A stretch of DNA of 26,292 bases from Sphingomonadaceae bacterium (GCA_019239785.1 JAFAZM010000251.1:1-26292), one strand, 5' to 3'. Shown: positions 1 through 7,996, numbered from the stretch's first letter. Program-made: numbers and translations. The notes: generated by a model from the sequence alone, not told the origin.

Positions 1-1970
1 CGCGCCAGGGCATCGGCGGCGGCGCGCCCGGCCTCTTCGACCGCCTCGGCGGCGGCGGGCAGGGCGGTCTCGATCTCGGCGAGGCGGTTGACGCGGATCA
101 GCCGCTCGGCCGCGGCGGCGCCCATCCCGGTCGCGACATAGCCGTCCCAGCGGCGCAGCCGCCCGTCCGTCGTGACCAGCCGCTGCCCGACCGCGAGGAC
201 CTGGCCGCCGTCGCTTGCGGCGACCGCGACCTGCAGCAGGCGCCGGCGCAACGCGGCCGGCGCCTCGACATAATCGGCGAGTGCTTCGGTGCCGGGCGGC
301 AAAGCGGGATCGTCCGCCCGCGGCTCGGCCCCGGCCCAGCGGCGCGGCCCGTCGCCGTCCAGCGCGGCGTCGAGATCCTCGCCCAAAGCGGCGGCGAGCG
401 CGCGCTCATAGCCTGGCGCCGCCTTGAGATGGTTGATCGCCCGGTCGCCGCCGGAGCTTTGCACCGCCTTGATCAAAGCCTGTGCTTCGGACTGGAGCGC
501 GGCGAGAGCGGCGCGCGCCGCTGCGGCTTCGCTCTCCGCCGAGTCGCGCGCGGCGGCCGCCTGCTGGCGCGCCGCTTCGGCGCCGGCGATCGCCTCGCCG
601 GCGGCGGCCAGCGCCGCTTCGGCTTGCTCGCGCCGCGCCCGCGCGTCGTCGCGGGTGGCGACCAATGCCGCATCGTCGCCAAGCCCTTCCATCTGCGCCG
701 CGATCCGCGCCGCCTCCGCCTCGGCCCGGGTCAATTTCTGCCGGGCAGTGTCGAGGGCGGCGGCGGCGACGCGCGCCTCGGCCTGCTCGGCGGCCTGGAC
801 CGCGCGGGCCTGGCCGAGCGCGGTCTCGGCGGCGCGCGCCTCGTCCTCATGGGTGACGGTGCGGACGTCGATCGTGCCGCGCGCCGCTTCCGCCGCCTCG
901 AGCCGGGCGGCGATCACGGCCAATTCCTCCTCCAGCCTGAGAATCGCCTCGGCGGCATCCTCGCGCAAAGCCGCCTCGCGCTGCCGGTCGGCGGCGAGGG
1001 TGCGGCGCCGGTCGTCGAGCTCGGCAATCCGGCGGGCGACGCCGTCGCGCTCGGCCCGCAGCGCGGCGAGCTTGTGGCCGAGCTCTGAGGCCTTCTCGCG
1101 CGCCGCCTCGGCCGCCCGCCTCTGCTCGGCAAGCTCGGCCGCGGCCTGGTTCTGCCAGGCGGCGGCGGCGCGCTGCGCCTCGGCCGCGCGAGCGACCGCT
1201 TGCTCGGCCGCCTCGGCCTCGCGCCGCGCCGCTTCCGCCGCTTCGGCCGCCTCGCGCCAGCGGGCGAAGATCAGCCGCGCCTCGGCGATCCTTATCTGGT
1301 CTGAGAGCTTGCGGTAGCGTTCGGCCGCGCGCGCCTGCCGCTTCAGCGCCATCGCCCGCAGCTCCATGTCGGCGAGAATCTCGTCGAGCCGGACGAGATT
1401 GGCCTCGGTCGCGCGCAATTTCTGCTCGGCATCCTTGCGGCGGACATGCAGGCCCGCGATCCCCGCCGCTTCCTCGAGCAGCAGCCTTCGCTCGGTCGGC
1501 TTGGCGGCGATCACCGCGCTGATCTTGCCTTGGCTGACCAAGGCCGGGGAATGGGCGCCGGTCGCCGCATCGGCGAACAGCAAAGCGACGTCCTTCTGCC
1601 GCACGTCGCGGCCGTTCACGCGGTAGGCGGAGCCGGCGCCGCGCTCGATCCGCCTGGTGACCTCGACCTCGCCCGGCGCGATGGTGACGTCGCCGCCGAT
1701 ATCGCCGCCCTCGCGCTCGACCAGCAGGCTCACCTCGGCGAAGTCGCGGGCCGGGCGGAGCGCGGTGCCGGCGAAGATCACGTCGTCCATGCCGGCGCCG
1801 CGCATCGACTTGGGCGAGCTTTCGCCCATCACCCAGCGGATCGCCTCCAGCACGTTGGATTTGCCGCAGCCGTTCGGCCCGACGATTCCGGTCAGCCCCT
1901 CCTCGACGCGCAGCTCGACCGGCTCGACGAAGCTCTTGAAGCCGGAAAGCTTGAGACGCCTGACCTTCAC
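1..1970 (-). CDS. smc: Chromosome segregation ATPase SMC, N-terminal half (runs off window)
   Basis: SMC forms the condensin-like complex with ScpA and ScpB that compacts and segregates the chromosome. The minus strand is open from 1970 to the window edge, about 656 residues. The N-terminus reads VKVRRLKLSGFKSF, typical of SMC. A Walker A box GPNGCGKS lies at residues 31-38. From about residue 160 to 500 the protein is an Ala/Glu/Arg-rich coiled coil. Near residue 520 the motif GYERALAAALGEDL opens the hinge domain, followed by the start of the returning coil. The C-terminal head (signature motif, Walker B) lies outside the window. I chose the GTG at 1970 because it begins exactly where the family begins and has a GGGGGCGGA ribosome binding site upstream. 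It lies 28 nt after the stop of the upstream thioredoxin gene and is the last visible gene of that operon. The identification is secure. Confidence 0.96.
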   Translation of the reverse strand, partial: MKVRRLKLSGFKSFVEPVELRVEEGLTGIVGPNGCGKSNVLEAIRWVMGESSPKSMRGAGMDDVIFAGTALRPARDFAEVSLLVEREGGDIGGDVTIAPGEVEVTRRIERGAGSAYRVNGRDVRQKDVALLFADAATGAHSPALVSQGKISAVIAAKPTERRLLLEEAAGIAGLHVRRKDAEQKLRATEANLVRLDEILADMELRAMALKRQARAAERYRKLSDQIRIAEARLIFARWREAAEAAEAARREAEAAEQAVARAAEAQRAAAAWQNQAAAELAEQRRAAEAAREKASELGHKLAALRAERDGVARRIAELDDRRRTLAADRQREAALREDAAEAILRLEEELAVIAARLEAAEAARGTIDVRTVTHEDEARAAETALGQARAVQAAEQAEARVAAAALDTARQKLTRAEAEAARIAAQMEGLGDDAALVATRDDARARREQAEAALAAAGEAIAGAEAARQQAAAARDSAESEAAAARAALAALQSEAQALIKAVQSSGGDRAINHLKAAPGYERALAAALGEDLDAALDGDGPRRWAGAEPRADDPALPPGTEALADYVEAPAALRRRLLQVAVAASDGGQVLAVGQRLVTTDGRLRRWDGYVATGMGAAAAERLIRVNRLAEIETALPAAAEAVEEAGRAAADALA

Positions 1971-1998
1971 CTTGCTCTGTCCGCCCCCGCTATTTCGC

Positions 1999-2712
1999 TT
2001 AGCCGCCCGCCAGCATCGGTTCGAGCCGCGCCCAATCCTGCGTGCCGACCAGACGGCCGTTGACGATGAAGGTCGGCGTGCCCTGGACGCCGAGCTGGAC
2101 GGCATACTGGCTGATCGCGCCGAGCCGCTCGATGCCCGCGCGATTGGCGAGGCAGGCGTTCATCTGCGCGTCGGTCATGCCGCGTGCGCGGAAGAAGGGC
2201 GCGAGCCCGGTGGCGCGGACCAAGGCCGCCGCCTGCTGGTTCGGCGGCAGGTTCTGCATCTGCTGGAACTGCTCTGGGGGCAGCGCCTGGACGCGACCGA
2301 CCCACTGGCTCTGGGTCGCGTAGAGCTGCTCGGCGGCCGGGAAGAAGCGCGCCGGGCCGAGGCAGTTCAGCAGCATGAACAGGCCCGGGTCGGTCGGGAA
2401 GATCAGATAGGGCCGATATTCCCAGCTCACCCGGCCCGAACGGACGTAGCGGGCGCGCAGCGCCTGCGCCGCCTCGCCGCTGAAATGCGCGCAATGCGGG
2501 CAGGTGATCGAGCCATATTCGACAAGCTTGACCGGCGCGGCCGGGTTGCCGATGCGGACGCCGCCCTCGGGCGTGCGCACCGCCATTTGGCTCCAGTCGC
2601 GTTGGGCGACGTGCGCGGCGGCGTGCGGGCGGGCGCGCTGCGCCTGGCTCGACGCCGGGAGCGCCAGCAGGAGGAGCGACGCGAAGGCGGCGGCGATGGC
2701 GCGCAGCCGCAT
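1999..2712 (-). CDS. DsbA-like thioredoxin-fold protein, periplasmic (copy 1)
   Basis: A 237-residue exported thiol:disulfide oxidoreductase of the DsbA/DSBA-like thioredoxin family, expected to form or exchange disulfides in periplasmic proteins. A signal peptide covers about residues 1-24 (hydrophobic run, then ASSQAQ). The active site CPHC is at 71-74 in VEYGSITCPHC. The cis-proline loop GTPTFIVNG is at 211-219. Two further cysteines, C117 and C187, are conserved in the neighbouring paralogue and may form a structural disulfide. The ATG lies 1 nt after the TGA of the upstream copy, so the two are probably translationally coupled, and smc follows 28 nt later. The protein is closely similar to the upstream copy, for example in the shared stretch SWEYRPY.IFPTDPG, so this is a tandem duplication. 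The exact substrates cannot be read from sequence. Confidence 0.93.
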   Translation of the reverse strand: MRLRAIAAAFASLLLLALPASSQAQRARPHAAAHVAQRDWSQMAVRTPEGGVRIGNPAAPVKLVEYGSITCPHCAHFSGEAAQALRARYVRSGRVSWEYRPYLIFPTDPGLFMLLNCLGPARFFPAAEQLYATQSQWVGRVQALPPEQFQQMQNLPPNQQAAALVRATGLAPFFRARGMTDAQMNACLANRAGIERLGAISQYAVQLGVQGTPTFIVNGRLVGTQDWARLEPMLAGG

Positions 2713-2713
2713 C

Positions 2714-3463
2714 TCAGCCTCCGATCGCGGCGCGGAGCCGCGTTTCCAGGTTCGGCCAGTCGGACGTGTCGAGCTTCTCGCCGTTGACGATGAAGGTCGG
2801 CGTGCCGGTCACCCCGTCCTCGTTGCTGCCGCGCGTGCCGATCTGCTGGAGCTGCTGGAGCGCCGCATTGTCGGCGAGGCAGGCATTCATCCGCGCCTCG
2901 GGCAGGCCGCGCTGGCGGAAGAAGGCGTCGAGCCCGGCGGCGCGCACGAGAGCGGCGGCCTTCTGCAGCGGCGGCAGATTCTCCATCTGCTGCAGCTGGT
3001 CCTGCGGCAGCGCCTGGACGCGGCCGACCCAGGCCTGCTGGTCGTGATAGAGCTGCTCGGAGACCCGGAAGAAAGGCTGCGGCCCGAGGCAGTGGAGCAA
3101 GAGGAAGATGCCCGGGTCGGTCGGGAAGATCATATAGGGCCGATATTCCCAGCTCACCTGGCCGGAGCGGACATAGCGGTCGCGCAGCGGCGCTGCGCCG
3201 GTCTCGCTGAACTCGGCGCAGTGCGGGCAGGTGATCGACGCATATTCGACCAGCTTGACCGGGGCGTTCGGATTCCCGAGCAGGAACGAGCCGCGATCGG
3301 TCATCGTCGCGACCTCGGTCCAGTCGCCATGGTTCGGCGCGGCGATCTGCGGGATCGGCGCATTGTTGTTGGCCGTGGCGGCGTTGTTTCCGCCGGAGCC
3401 GCCGCCGCAGCCGGTGAGCGCCAGAGCGAGCGCCGCGGCGGCGCTGGTCAGAATTGCTCTCAT
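2714..3463 (-). CDS. DsbA-like thioredoxin-fold lipoprotein (copy 2)
   Basis: A 249-residue DsbA-family thioredoxin-fold protein, paralogous to the next gene. Unlike that copy it has a lipobox, LTGC with C19, followed by a Gly/Ser/Asn-rich spacer. It is therefore probably a lipoprotein anchored to a membrane while its partner is soluble. The active site CPHC is at 79-82, the cis-Pro loop TGTPTFIVNG is near 219-228, and extra cysteines C125 and C195 match those of the paralogue. The ATG overlaps the DUF721 stop as ATGA (3460-3463), which indicates coupled translation. A DUF721 / DsbA-like / smc order next to mutY is, to my knowledge, common in sphingomonads. Which membrane it sits in and what it acts on are unknown. 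Confidence 0.93.
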   Translation of the reverse strand: MRAILTSAAAALALALTGCGGGSGGNNAATANNNAPIPQIAAPNHGDWTEVATMTDRGSFLLGNPNAPVKLVEYASITCPHCAEFSETGAAPLRDRYVRSGQVSWEYRPYMIFPTDPGIFLLLHCLGPQPFFRVSEQLYHDQQAWVGRVQALPQDQLQQMENLPPLQKAAALVRAAGLDAFFRQRGLPEARMNACLADNAALQQLQQIGTRGSNEDGVTGTPTFIVNGEKLDTSDWPNLETRLRAAIGG

Positions 3464-4062
3464 TTCTTCTTCTCTCCACCAATCCTGCCGACGACCGGGA
3501 TCGAGGTGACCGACGGCAGCGCTTCTGCCGCGCTGCCATCGCCTTGCGAAAGCCCACGCGCAAGGGATTCGAGGCAGGCGCGCAGCTCGTCGTCGGCGAC
3601 CGCGCGCAGGGAATCGCCGAGCTCGGCCGGCAATGGCGGCCCGTTCTCGCCGATCGGCCGCAGCGACGGCGGCGCCCGGCGGGCCTTCGCCCGCGCCGCC
3701 TCGACGATGCCCTGCCGGAAGACGATCCGCTCGATCGCCGGATAGCCGAAGAAGGCGTTGACCCGCTCGATGATGGTCGGCGCGACGTGCTGGAGCAGAG
3801 GCGCATGCGCGCCCTCGACGACCAGGGTGAGCACCCCGCGGCTCTTCTTGCCGGCCGGGAAGCGGATCGATTCGGGGGAGGAGACGGCGGCGTAGCGGGC
3901 GCCGACGATCTCGCGCCAGCGGCTGACGATCGAGGATTGGACGAAGCCGAAGCGGCGGAAGGCGGCGCCGCCCGCGGCCGGCAGCAGGTCCGCGACGGCA
4001 CGCGCACGCCTGGAGCGCGGCGCCTCCGCCGCCTTCGCCCTCGTTCGCACCTGTTTCGTCAC
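3460..4062 (-). CDS. DUF721 family protein (DciA-like)
   Basis: A 200-residue DUF721-domain protein. The family includes DciA, the ancestral replicative helicase loader or operator of many bacteria, so a role near replication is plausible but not proven here. The domain spans about residues 20-110: a basic helical start with RFGFVQSSIVSRWREIVG, then strands containing LTLVVEGAHAPLLQHVAPTIIERVNAFFGY. The tail is Pro/Ala-rich and ends in lysines. I preferred the GTG at 4062 because AAGGTGA sits just upstream at proper spacing. An in-frame ATG at 4101 would overlap the divergent mutY start and lacks a ribosome binding site. It is the first gene of the operon with two DsbA-like proteins and smc, and shares a 37-bp divergent gap with mutY. 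Confidence 0.85.
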   Translation of the reverse strand: MTKQVRTRAKAAEAPRSRRARAVADLLPAAGGAAFRRFGFVQSSIVSRWREIVGARYAAVSSPESIRFPAGKKSRGVLTLVVEGAHAPLLQHVAPTIIERVNAFFGYPAIERIVFRQGIVEAARAKARRAPPSLRPIGENGPPLPAELGDSLRAVADDELRACLESLARGLSQGDGSAAEALPSVTSIPVVGRIGGEKKK

Positions 4063-4099
4063 GCTGTCACCTTGGCGGCGAGCATGGCATAGCCGCCCC

Positions 4100-5140
4100 A
4101 TGCCCGTCGATGCCTCCCAGGCGCTTTTGTGTTGGTATGCTGTGGATAAGCGGCGGCTGCCCTGGCGGGCGGAAGCCGGCGCGCGGCCCGACCCCTATCG
4201 GGTCTGGCTTTCCGAGATCATGCTGCAGCAGACGACGGTGGCGGCGGTGAAGCCCTATTTCGAGGCGTTCACCAGGCGCTGGCCGACGGTCGAGGCGCTG
4301 GCGGCGGCCGAGGACGGCGCGTTGATGGCCGCCTGGGCGGGGCTCGGTTATTATGCCCGCGCCCGCAATCTGCTCGCTTGCGCGCGGGCCGTCGCGGCCG
4401 AACATGAAGGCCGCTTCCCGAGCGAGGAGGCGGAGCTGCGCAGGCTGCCCGGGATCGGTCCCTATACCGCCGCCGCGATCGCCGCGATCGCCTTCGGCCG
4501 GCGCGCGGTCGCGGTGGACTCCAATGTCGAGCGGGTGGTGGCGCGGCTGCACGCGGTGAAGGAAAAGCTGCCGGCGGCCCGGCCGAAGCTCCGGGCGCTC
4601 GCCGATGCGATGACCCCGGACGAAGGCGCCGGCGATTTTGCCCAGGCGATGATGGACCTCGGCGCCACCATCTGCACGCCGCGCAATCCGGATTGCGCCC
4701 GCTGTCCGGTCCGGGCCTGGTGCGCCGCTCATGCGGAAGGCGACCCCGGCCGTTATCCGGTGAAGGCGCCGAAGGCGGCCAGGCCGCACCGGCAGGGCAA
4801 TGCCTACTGGCTCGAGCATGATGGCAAGGTGCTGCTCGTCCGGCGGCCGGCGAAAGGCCTGCTCGGCGGCATGCTGGCCTTGCCCGAAGCGGCGCCGGCG
4901 GATGCGGCCTGGGAGGAGGCAGGCGCGGTCGACCATGTCTTCACCCATTTCGCCCTGAATATGCGCCTGCTCTGCGCCACCGGCGAGGTGGCGCCCCCGC
5001 CGCAGGGCGAGTGGTGGCCCATCGAACGGATCGGGGAAGCCGGCCTGCCGACCCTGTTCGCCAAGCTCGCGGCGCGCGGGCTCGCCTGGCGCGAGAAGGA
5101 TAAGGCGGCGGCCGACGTTAGGCAGGTCATCCTCGTCTGA
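4100..5140 (+). CDS. mutY: A/G-specific adenine DNA glycosylase MutY
   Basis: MutY removes adenine mispaired with 8-oxoguanine (or guanine) in base excision repair. The 346-residue protein shows every expected part. The catalytic glutamate E39 is in LSEIMLQQTTV. The helix-hairpin-helix is LPGIGPYTAAAI (116-127). The catalytic aspartate D140 is in AVDSNVERV. The four iron-sulfur cluster cysteines C192, C199, C202 and C208 have the C-x6-C-x2-C-x5-C spacing. The C-terminal region from about 225 is the NUDIX-like 8-oxoG recognition domain (NAYWLEHDGKVLLVRR, GLLGGMLALPE). The ATG at 4100 matches the family N-terminus. It is divergent from DUF721 and is followed 11 nt later by a hydrolase gene, probably in the same transcript. 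Confidence 0.97.
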   Translation: MPVDASQALLCWYAVDKRRLPWRAEAGARPDPYRVWLSEIMLQQTTVAAVKPYFEAFTRRWPTVEALAAAEDGALMAAWAGLGYYARARNLLACARAVAAEHEGRFPSEEAELRRLPGIGPYTAAAIAAIAFGRRAVAVDSNVERVVARLHAVKEKLPAARPKLRALADAMTPDEGAGDFAQAMMDLGATICTPRNPDCARCPVRAWCAAHAEGDPGRYPVKAPKAARPHRQGNAYWLEHDGKVLLVRRPAKGLLGGMLALPEAAPADAAWEEAGAVDHVFTHFALNMRLLCATGEVAPPPQGEWWPIERIGEAGLPTLFAKLAARGLAWREKDKAAADVRQVILV

Positions 5141-5151
5141 AGGCTCCGCCG

Positions 5152-5991
5152 ATGCGCCTCCTGGTCTTGCTGATCCTCACCCTGCTGCTGGCCGTCCCGG
5201 TCGCCGCGCAACGCACGCCGTTTCCCGCTGGCACGGTGGAGATCGCTTACGGCAACGACGCGCGCCAGCGGCTCGACTTCACCCCGGCCGCCTCGCCCGG
5301 CCCGCCGCTCGTCCTGTTCGTCCATGGCGGCGCCTGGTCAATGGGCGACATGGCGATGGCCGGCCACATGGCCGCGCATTTCCACGACCGGGGCTATGCC
5401 TTCGCCTCGGTGGACTATCGGCTGGTGCCGGACGCCAATCCGCAGCTTCAGGCCGAGGACGTCGCCGCAGCGCTTGCCCGGCTGCTCGCCGAGGCGCCGC
5501 GGCTCGGCATCGACCGCGGCCGGGTGATGCTGATCGGCCATAGCGCCGGCGCCCATCTCGCCGCCCTGGTCGGCACCGATCCGGCCTATCTCGCCGCCCA
5601 TCGCCTGCCGATTGCGACGATCTCCGGCGTCGTGCTGCTCGACGGCGCCGGCTACGACGTCGCCGCGCAGCTCCGCTACGGCGGGCCGCTGATCCGCAGC
5701 CTCTACCATCGCGCCTTCGGCGACGATCCCGCCTTCCACGCCCGCGTCTCGCCGATCGCGCAGGCGGCGGCGCCCAATGCCGGCCGCTTCCTGATCTTCC
5801 ACATTTCCAGCCGCGCCGATTCCGCGATGCAGTCGGCCCGCCTGGGAGCCCTGCTCCGCGCCGCCGGCACGCCCGCCGAGGTCGTTTCCGTGGACGGCAC
5901 CCACGCCGAGATCTTCCGCAATTTCGGCCAGCCCGGCCACCCCGCCACCGCGCGCACCGACGCCTTCGCCGAGGCACTGTTCGCACACTAA
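5152..5991 (+). CDS. Secreted alpha/beta hydrolase (carboxylesterase-like)
   Basis: A 279-residue alpha/beta-hydrolase-fold enzyme of the small esterase / hormone-sensitive-lipase-like type, predicted to hydrolyse ester bonds in the periplasm. A signal peptide covers residues 1-19 (long Leu-rich core, cleavage near VAAQ). The oxyanion-hole motif HGGAW is at 58-62. The nucleophile elbow GHSAG has S131. Plausible remaining triad members are D223 in SSRADSAM and H251 in DGTHAEIF. The start ATG has GAAGG upstream, and the gene follows mutY by 11 nt. The gene ends directly in a palindromic repeat. The substrate is unknown. Kynurenine formamidase-like or feruloyl-esterase-like activities are alternatives within the fold. 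Confidence 0.87.
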   Translation: MRLLVLLILTLLLAVPVAAQRTPFPAGTVEIAYGNDARQRLDFTPAASPGPPLVLFVHGGAWSMGDMAMAGHMAAHFHDRGYAFASVDYRLVPDANPQLQAEDVAAALARLLAEAPRLGIDRGRVMLIGHSAGAHLAALVGTDPAYLAAHRLPIATISGVVLLDGAGYDVAAQLRYGGPLIRSLYHRAFGDDPAFHARVSPIAQAAAPNAGRFLIFHISSRADSAMQSARLGALLRAAGTPAEVVSVDGTHAEIFRNFGQPGHPATARTDAFAEALFAH

Positions 5992-5992
5992 C

Positions 5993-6206
5993 CCCCTCTC
6001 CCGTTCCGGGGAGAGGGAGGGGCCCATCGCCGCAGGCGATGGGAGGGTGAGGGCAGGGCGGTCGATTCCACCCAAAGCCGTTTCGCGAGGTTGACGGCGG
6101 TTGGTGTGAGGCCCAACGCGAGCCCGATGAATCCGCCGCTGCCCTCACCCTCCCGCCACGCTGCGCGCGGCGGGCCCCTCCCTCTCCCCGTACCGGGAGA
6201 GGGGTG
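5993..6206. repeat. Paired inverted CCCTCTCCC-type palindromic repeat
   Basis: This fills the gap between the hydrolase and nudC. The left half (about 5993-6056) contains CTCTCCC/GGGAGAG and a perfect 9-bp hairpin CCCATCGCC-GCA-GGCGATGGG. The right half (about 6142-6206) is an inverted version, starting GCCCTCACCCTCCC and ending in a CTCTCCCC/GGGAGAGGGG arm. About 85 bp separate the halves. This is a REPIN-like arrangement. The right arm runs into the nudC start. Confidence 0.85.
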
Positions 6207-7079
6207 TTGAGCACAACCGGCTTCACCGGCGCCGGCCTCGACCGCGCCGATCATCTCCGCCTCGATGCCGAGCAATTGGCCGCCCTGATGGCGAACGGCG
6301 AGGCCCGGCTGCTGCGCCTCGCCGAGCTCGATCCGGTGCTCGACGAGGAAGGGCGGCTCGCCTGGGGCGCGCTTGCCGAGGCGGAAGGCGACATGCTGTT
6401 CCTCGGCCTCGACGAAGGCGTGCCCTTGTTCGCGCCTCTGGTCCGCACCGAGGCGCTCGGCCGAAGGGCCTGGAGCGTGTTCCGCCTGCTCTCGCTGATG
6501 AGCCAGCGCGACGCCGCGATCTGGGGCGCCGCGCGCAGCCTCAACGAATGGCACAACCGCCATCTCTTCTGCAGCGTCTGCGGGACCGCGGCCGTGGTGT
6601 TCCGCGCCGGCTGGGGGCGCAAATGCCCCAATTGCGGCGCCGAGCATTTCCCGCGCGTCGACCCGGTCGTGATCATGCTCGCCGAGCATGAGGGGCGCGT
6701 CCTGCTTGGTCGCCAGCCGCAATATCCGGCCGGCCGCTATTCGGCGCTCGCCGGCTTCGTCGAGCCCGGCGAATCGATCGAGGAGGCGGTGGCGCGCGAG
6801 TTGATGGAGGAGGCGGGGATCGCCGTCCGCGACGTCCGCTATGTGACCAGCCAGCCTTGGCCTTTCCCCGGCCAGCTGATGATCGCCTGCATCGCCAGCG
6901 CCGAGTCGGACGCGTTGCGGCTCGACGCGAACGAGCTCGAGGACGCCTTCTGGGCCAGCCGCGACGAGGTCCGCGCGGCCCTGGCCGGCGATCCGGCCGC
7001 CCCGTTCCAGGCGCCGCCGCCTTTTGCCATTGCCAACACCCTGCTGACGCGCTGGAGTGCGGACGCTTCGGAGGAATGA
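6204..7079 (+). CDS. nudC: NADH pyrophosphatase / RNA de-NADding Nudix hydrolase NudC
   Basis: NudC cleaves NAD(H) to NMN(H) and AMP, and removes NAD caps from RNA. The 291-residue protein has the full set of NudC features. A zinc ribbon has cysteines C123, C126, C141 and C144. A perfect Nudix box (G-x5-E-x7-REUxEExGU) spans residues 184-206. The NudC-specific motif SQPWPFPGQLM is at 216-226. The start is GTG at 6204, with TTG at 6207 as an alternative. No ATG fits before the conserved GFTGAGLDRADHLR segment. The purine-rich GGGAGAGGG just upstream belongs to the right arm of the repeat at 5993-6206, so the repeat seems to provide the ribosome binding site. The stop overlaps a downstream ATG as ATGA, though the CHRD gene more likely begins at 7094. 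Confidence 0.95.
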   Translation: MLSTTGFTGAGLDRADHLRLDAEQLAALMANGEARLLRLAELDPVLDEEGRLAWGALAEAEGDMLFLGLDEGVPLFAPLVRTEALGRRAWSVFRLLSLMSQRDAAIWGAARSLNEWHNRHLFCSVCGTAAVVFRAGWGRKCPNCGAEHFPRVDPVVIMLAEHEGRVLLGRQPQYPAGRYSALAGFVEPGESIEEAVARELMEEAGIAVRDVRYVTSQPWPFPGQLMIACIASAESDALRLDANELEDAFWASRDEVRAALAGDPAAPFQAPPPFAIANTLLTRWSADASEE

Positions 7080-7093
7080 AGACGGAGGCTGCG

Positions 7094-7561
7094 ATGCGGA
7101 AGCTGATCCTGGCGGGCGCGATTGCCCTTGCCGCCTGCGCCGGCGGGCCGCAGAACACGCGCGCCGCTTTCTACGTCTCGATGACCGGCATCCAGGAGGT
7201 GCCCGGCCCGGGCGATCCGGACGGCACCGGCACCGTCGAGGTCAATGTCGATCCTCGCCAGGCGCAGGTCTGCTGGAACCTCTATGCCCGCCAGATCGAT
7301 CCGGCGACGGCGGCCCATATCCATCGCGGCGCGGAAGGCGTTGCCGGGCCGGTCGTGCTGATGCTAACCACGCCGGACGCGGCCGGCCGCAGCCAGGGCT
7401 GCGCCAACGTCGACCCGAACCTCGCCCGCGAGCTCGCCTTCCAGGGCCACCTCTTCTACGTCAACGTCCACAACGCGACGCACCCGAACGGCGCGATCCG
7501 CGGTCAGCTACGCGGCGGCCCGGTCACCCACGACCAGCCCCGGGCCCCGGCCGGCCAGTAG
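7094..7561 (+). CDS. CHRD domain lipoprotein
   Basis: A 155-residue protein with one CHRD domain, a fold named after chordin and common in bacterial secreted proteins of unclear function. A lipobox LAAC at C15 follows a hydrophobic N-terminus, so it is probably a lipoprotein. The CHRD hallmarks are visible: AFYVSMTGIQEVPGPGD, then AAHIHRGAEGVAGPVVLML, and a closing YVNVHNATHPNGAIRGQL. I chose ATG 7094 because GGAGG lies 5 nt upstream. The ATG at 7076 overlapping the nudC stop has its GGAGG only 1 nt away. The last 38 nt overlap the convergent gene that ends at 7524. Confidence 0.88.
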   Translation: MRKLILAGAIALAACAGGPQNTRAAFYVSMTGIQEVPGPGDPDGTGTVEVNVDPRQAQVCWNLYARQIDPATAAHIHRGAEGVAGPVVLMLTTPDAAGRSQGCANVDPNLARELAFQGHLFYVNVHNATHPNGAIRGQLRGGPVTHDQPRAPAGQ

Positions 7562-7928
7562 CGGCGCCCGGCTTCGCATCGCCGGCCTCCGCTTTGGCGC
7601 GGGCGCTGAGCTCGCGCATCCCTTCGTCGAAGCCTTCGAAGAAGCGGCGCAGCCCGTCGAGCGCCGCCTCGCGGATCACCTCGCCGATCTGGCCGACGTC
7701 GAATTGGGCATTGCCGCTGCCGCGGACGCGGAGCGTCTCGGCTTCCCGCGCCGGCTTGCGCTCGCTTTTGCTCGCGGCCTTCGCGGTCGCGGCGCCGATC
7801 GCGGCCGCGGCGATCTCGCGCACGACCGGGTTTCCGCCCATCTCGATCGCCTTGTTGGCGGCCTTGCGCGCCTTCTTGGGGAGCTTCACCCCGGCGATCT
7901 TCTTGGGAATCTTCACATTCTTCGGCAT
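7524..7928 (-). CDS. Small Lys/Ala-rich hypothetical protein
   Basis: 134 residues, no recognised domain. The N-terminus is strongly basic and repetitive (MPKNVKIPKKIAGVKLPKK), followed by an Ala-rich helix (VVREIAAAAIGAATAKAA), a charged linker, then an amphipathic helix (GEVIREAALDGLRRFFEGFDEGM) and a Gly/Pro/Ala tail. There is no signal peptide. The start ATG has an excellent AAGGAGGG 6 nt upstream, which supports it as real. I recall similar short proteins in sphingomonads, but with no known function. The basic head suggests nucleic-acid or polymer-surface binding, which is only inference. It converges on and overlaps the CHRD gene. An inverted repeat at 7942-7963 sits immediately upstream and may control it. 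Confidence 0.75.
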   Translation of the reverse strand: MPKNVKIPKKIAGVKLPKKARKAANKAIEMGGNPVVREIAAAAIGAATAKAASKSERKPAREAETLRVRGSGNAQFDVGQIGEVIREAALDGLRRFFEGFDEGMRELSARAKAEAGDAKPGAATGRPGPGAGRG

Positions 7929-7941
7929 GACGGCCCTCCTT

Positions 7942-7963
7942 GTGTATTAAATTAGTAATACAC
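7942..7963 (-). promoter_or_regulatory. Candidate operator: 8-bp perfect inverted repeat
   Basis: GTGTATTA (7942-7949) and TAATACAC (7956-7963) are exact inverted repeats around AATTAG. It is an AT-rich island in GC-rich DNA, 14 nt before the ATG of the Lys-rich protein and just ahead of its ribosome binding site. This placement fits a repressor site (GntR/TetR-type spacing) over the promoter or start of transcription. The cognate regulator is not in the window. Confidence 0.45.
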
Positions 7964-7996
7964 CGGCGCAGTTGCAAGCCCGCGCGTCGCGCAGCC

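Noticed and set aside
424..1317. Plus-strand open frame of 297 residues across the smc gene
   Set aside because: It is Ala/Ser/Arg-rich and antisense to the SMC coiled coil, whose codons give a perfect SMC N-terminus, Walker A and hinge on the minus strand. High GC leaves few stops.
2427..4007. 526-residue minus-strand open frame over the DUF721 and DsbA-like genes
   Set aside because: It is out of frame with three overlapping, well-supported genes and its sequence is Arg/Ser/Pro noise.
4140..4148. TGTGGATAA (inverse DnaA box) near the mutY start
   Set aside because: It encodes part of the conserved MutY N-terminus (AVDK) and stands alone, so chance is sufficient.
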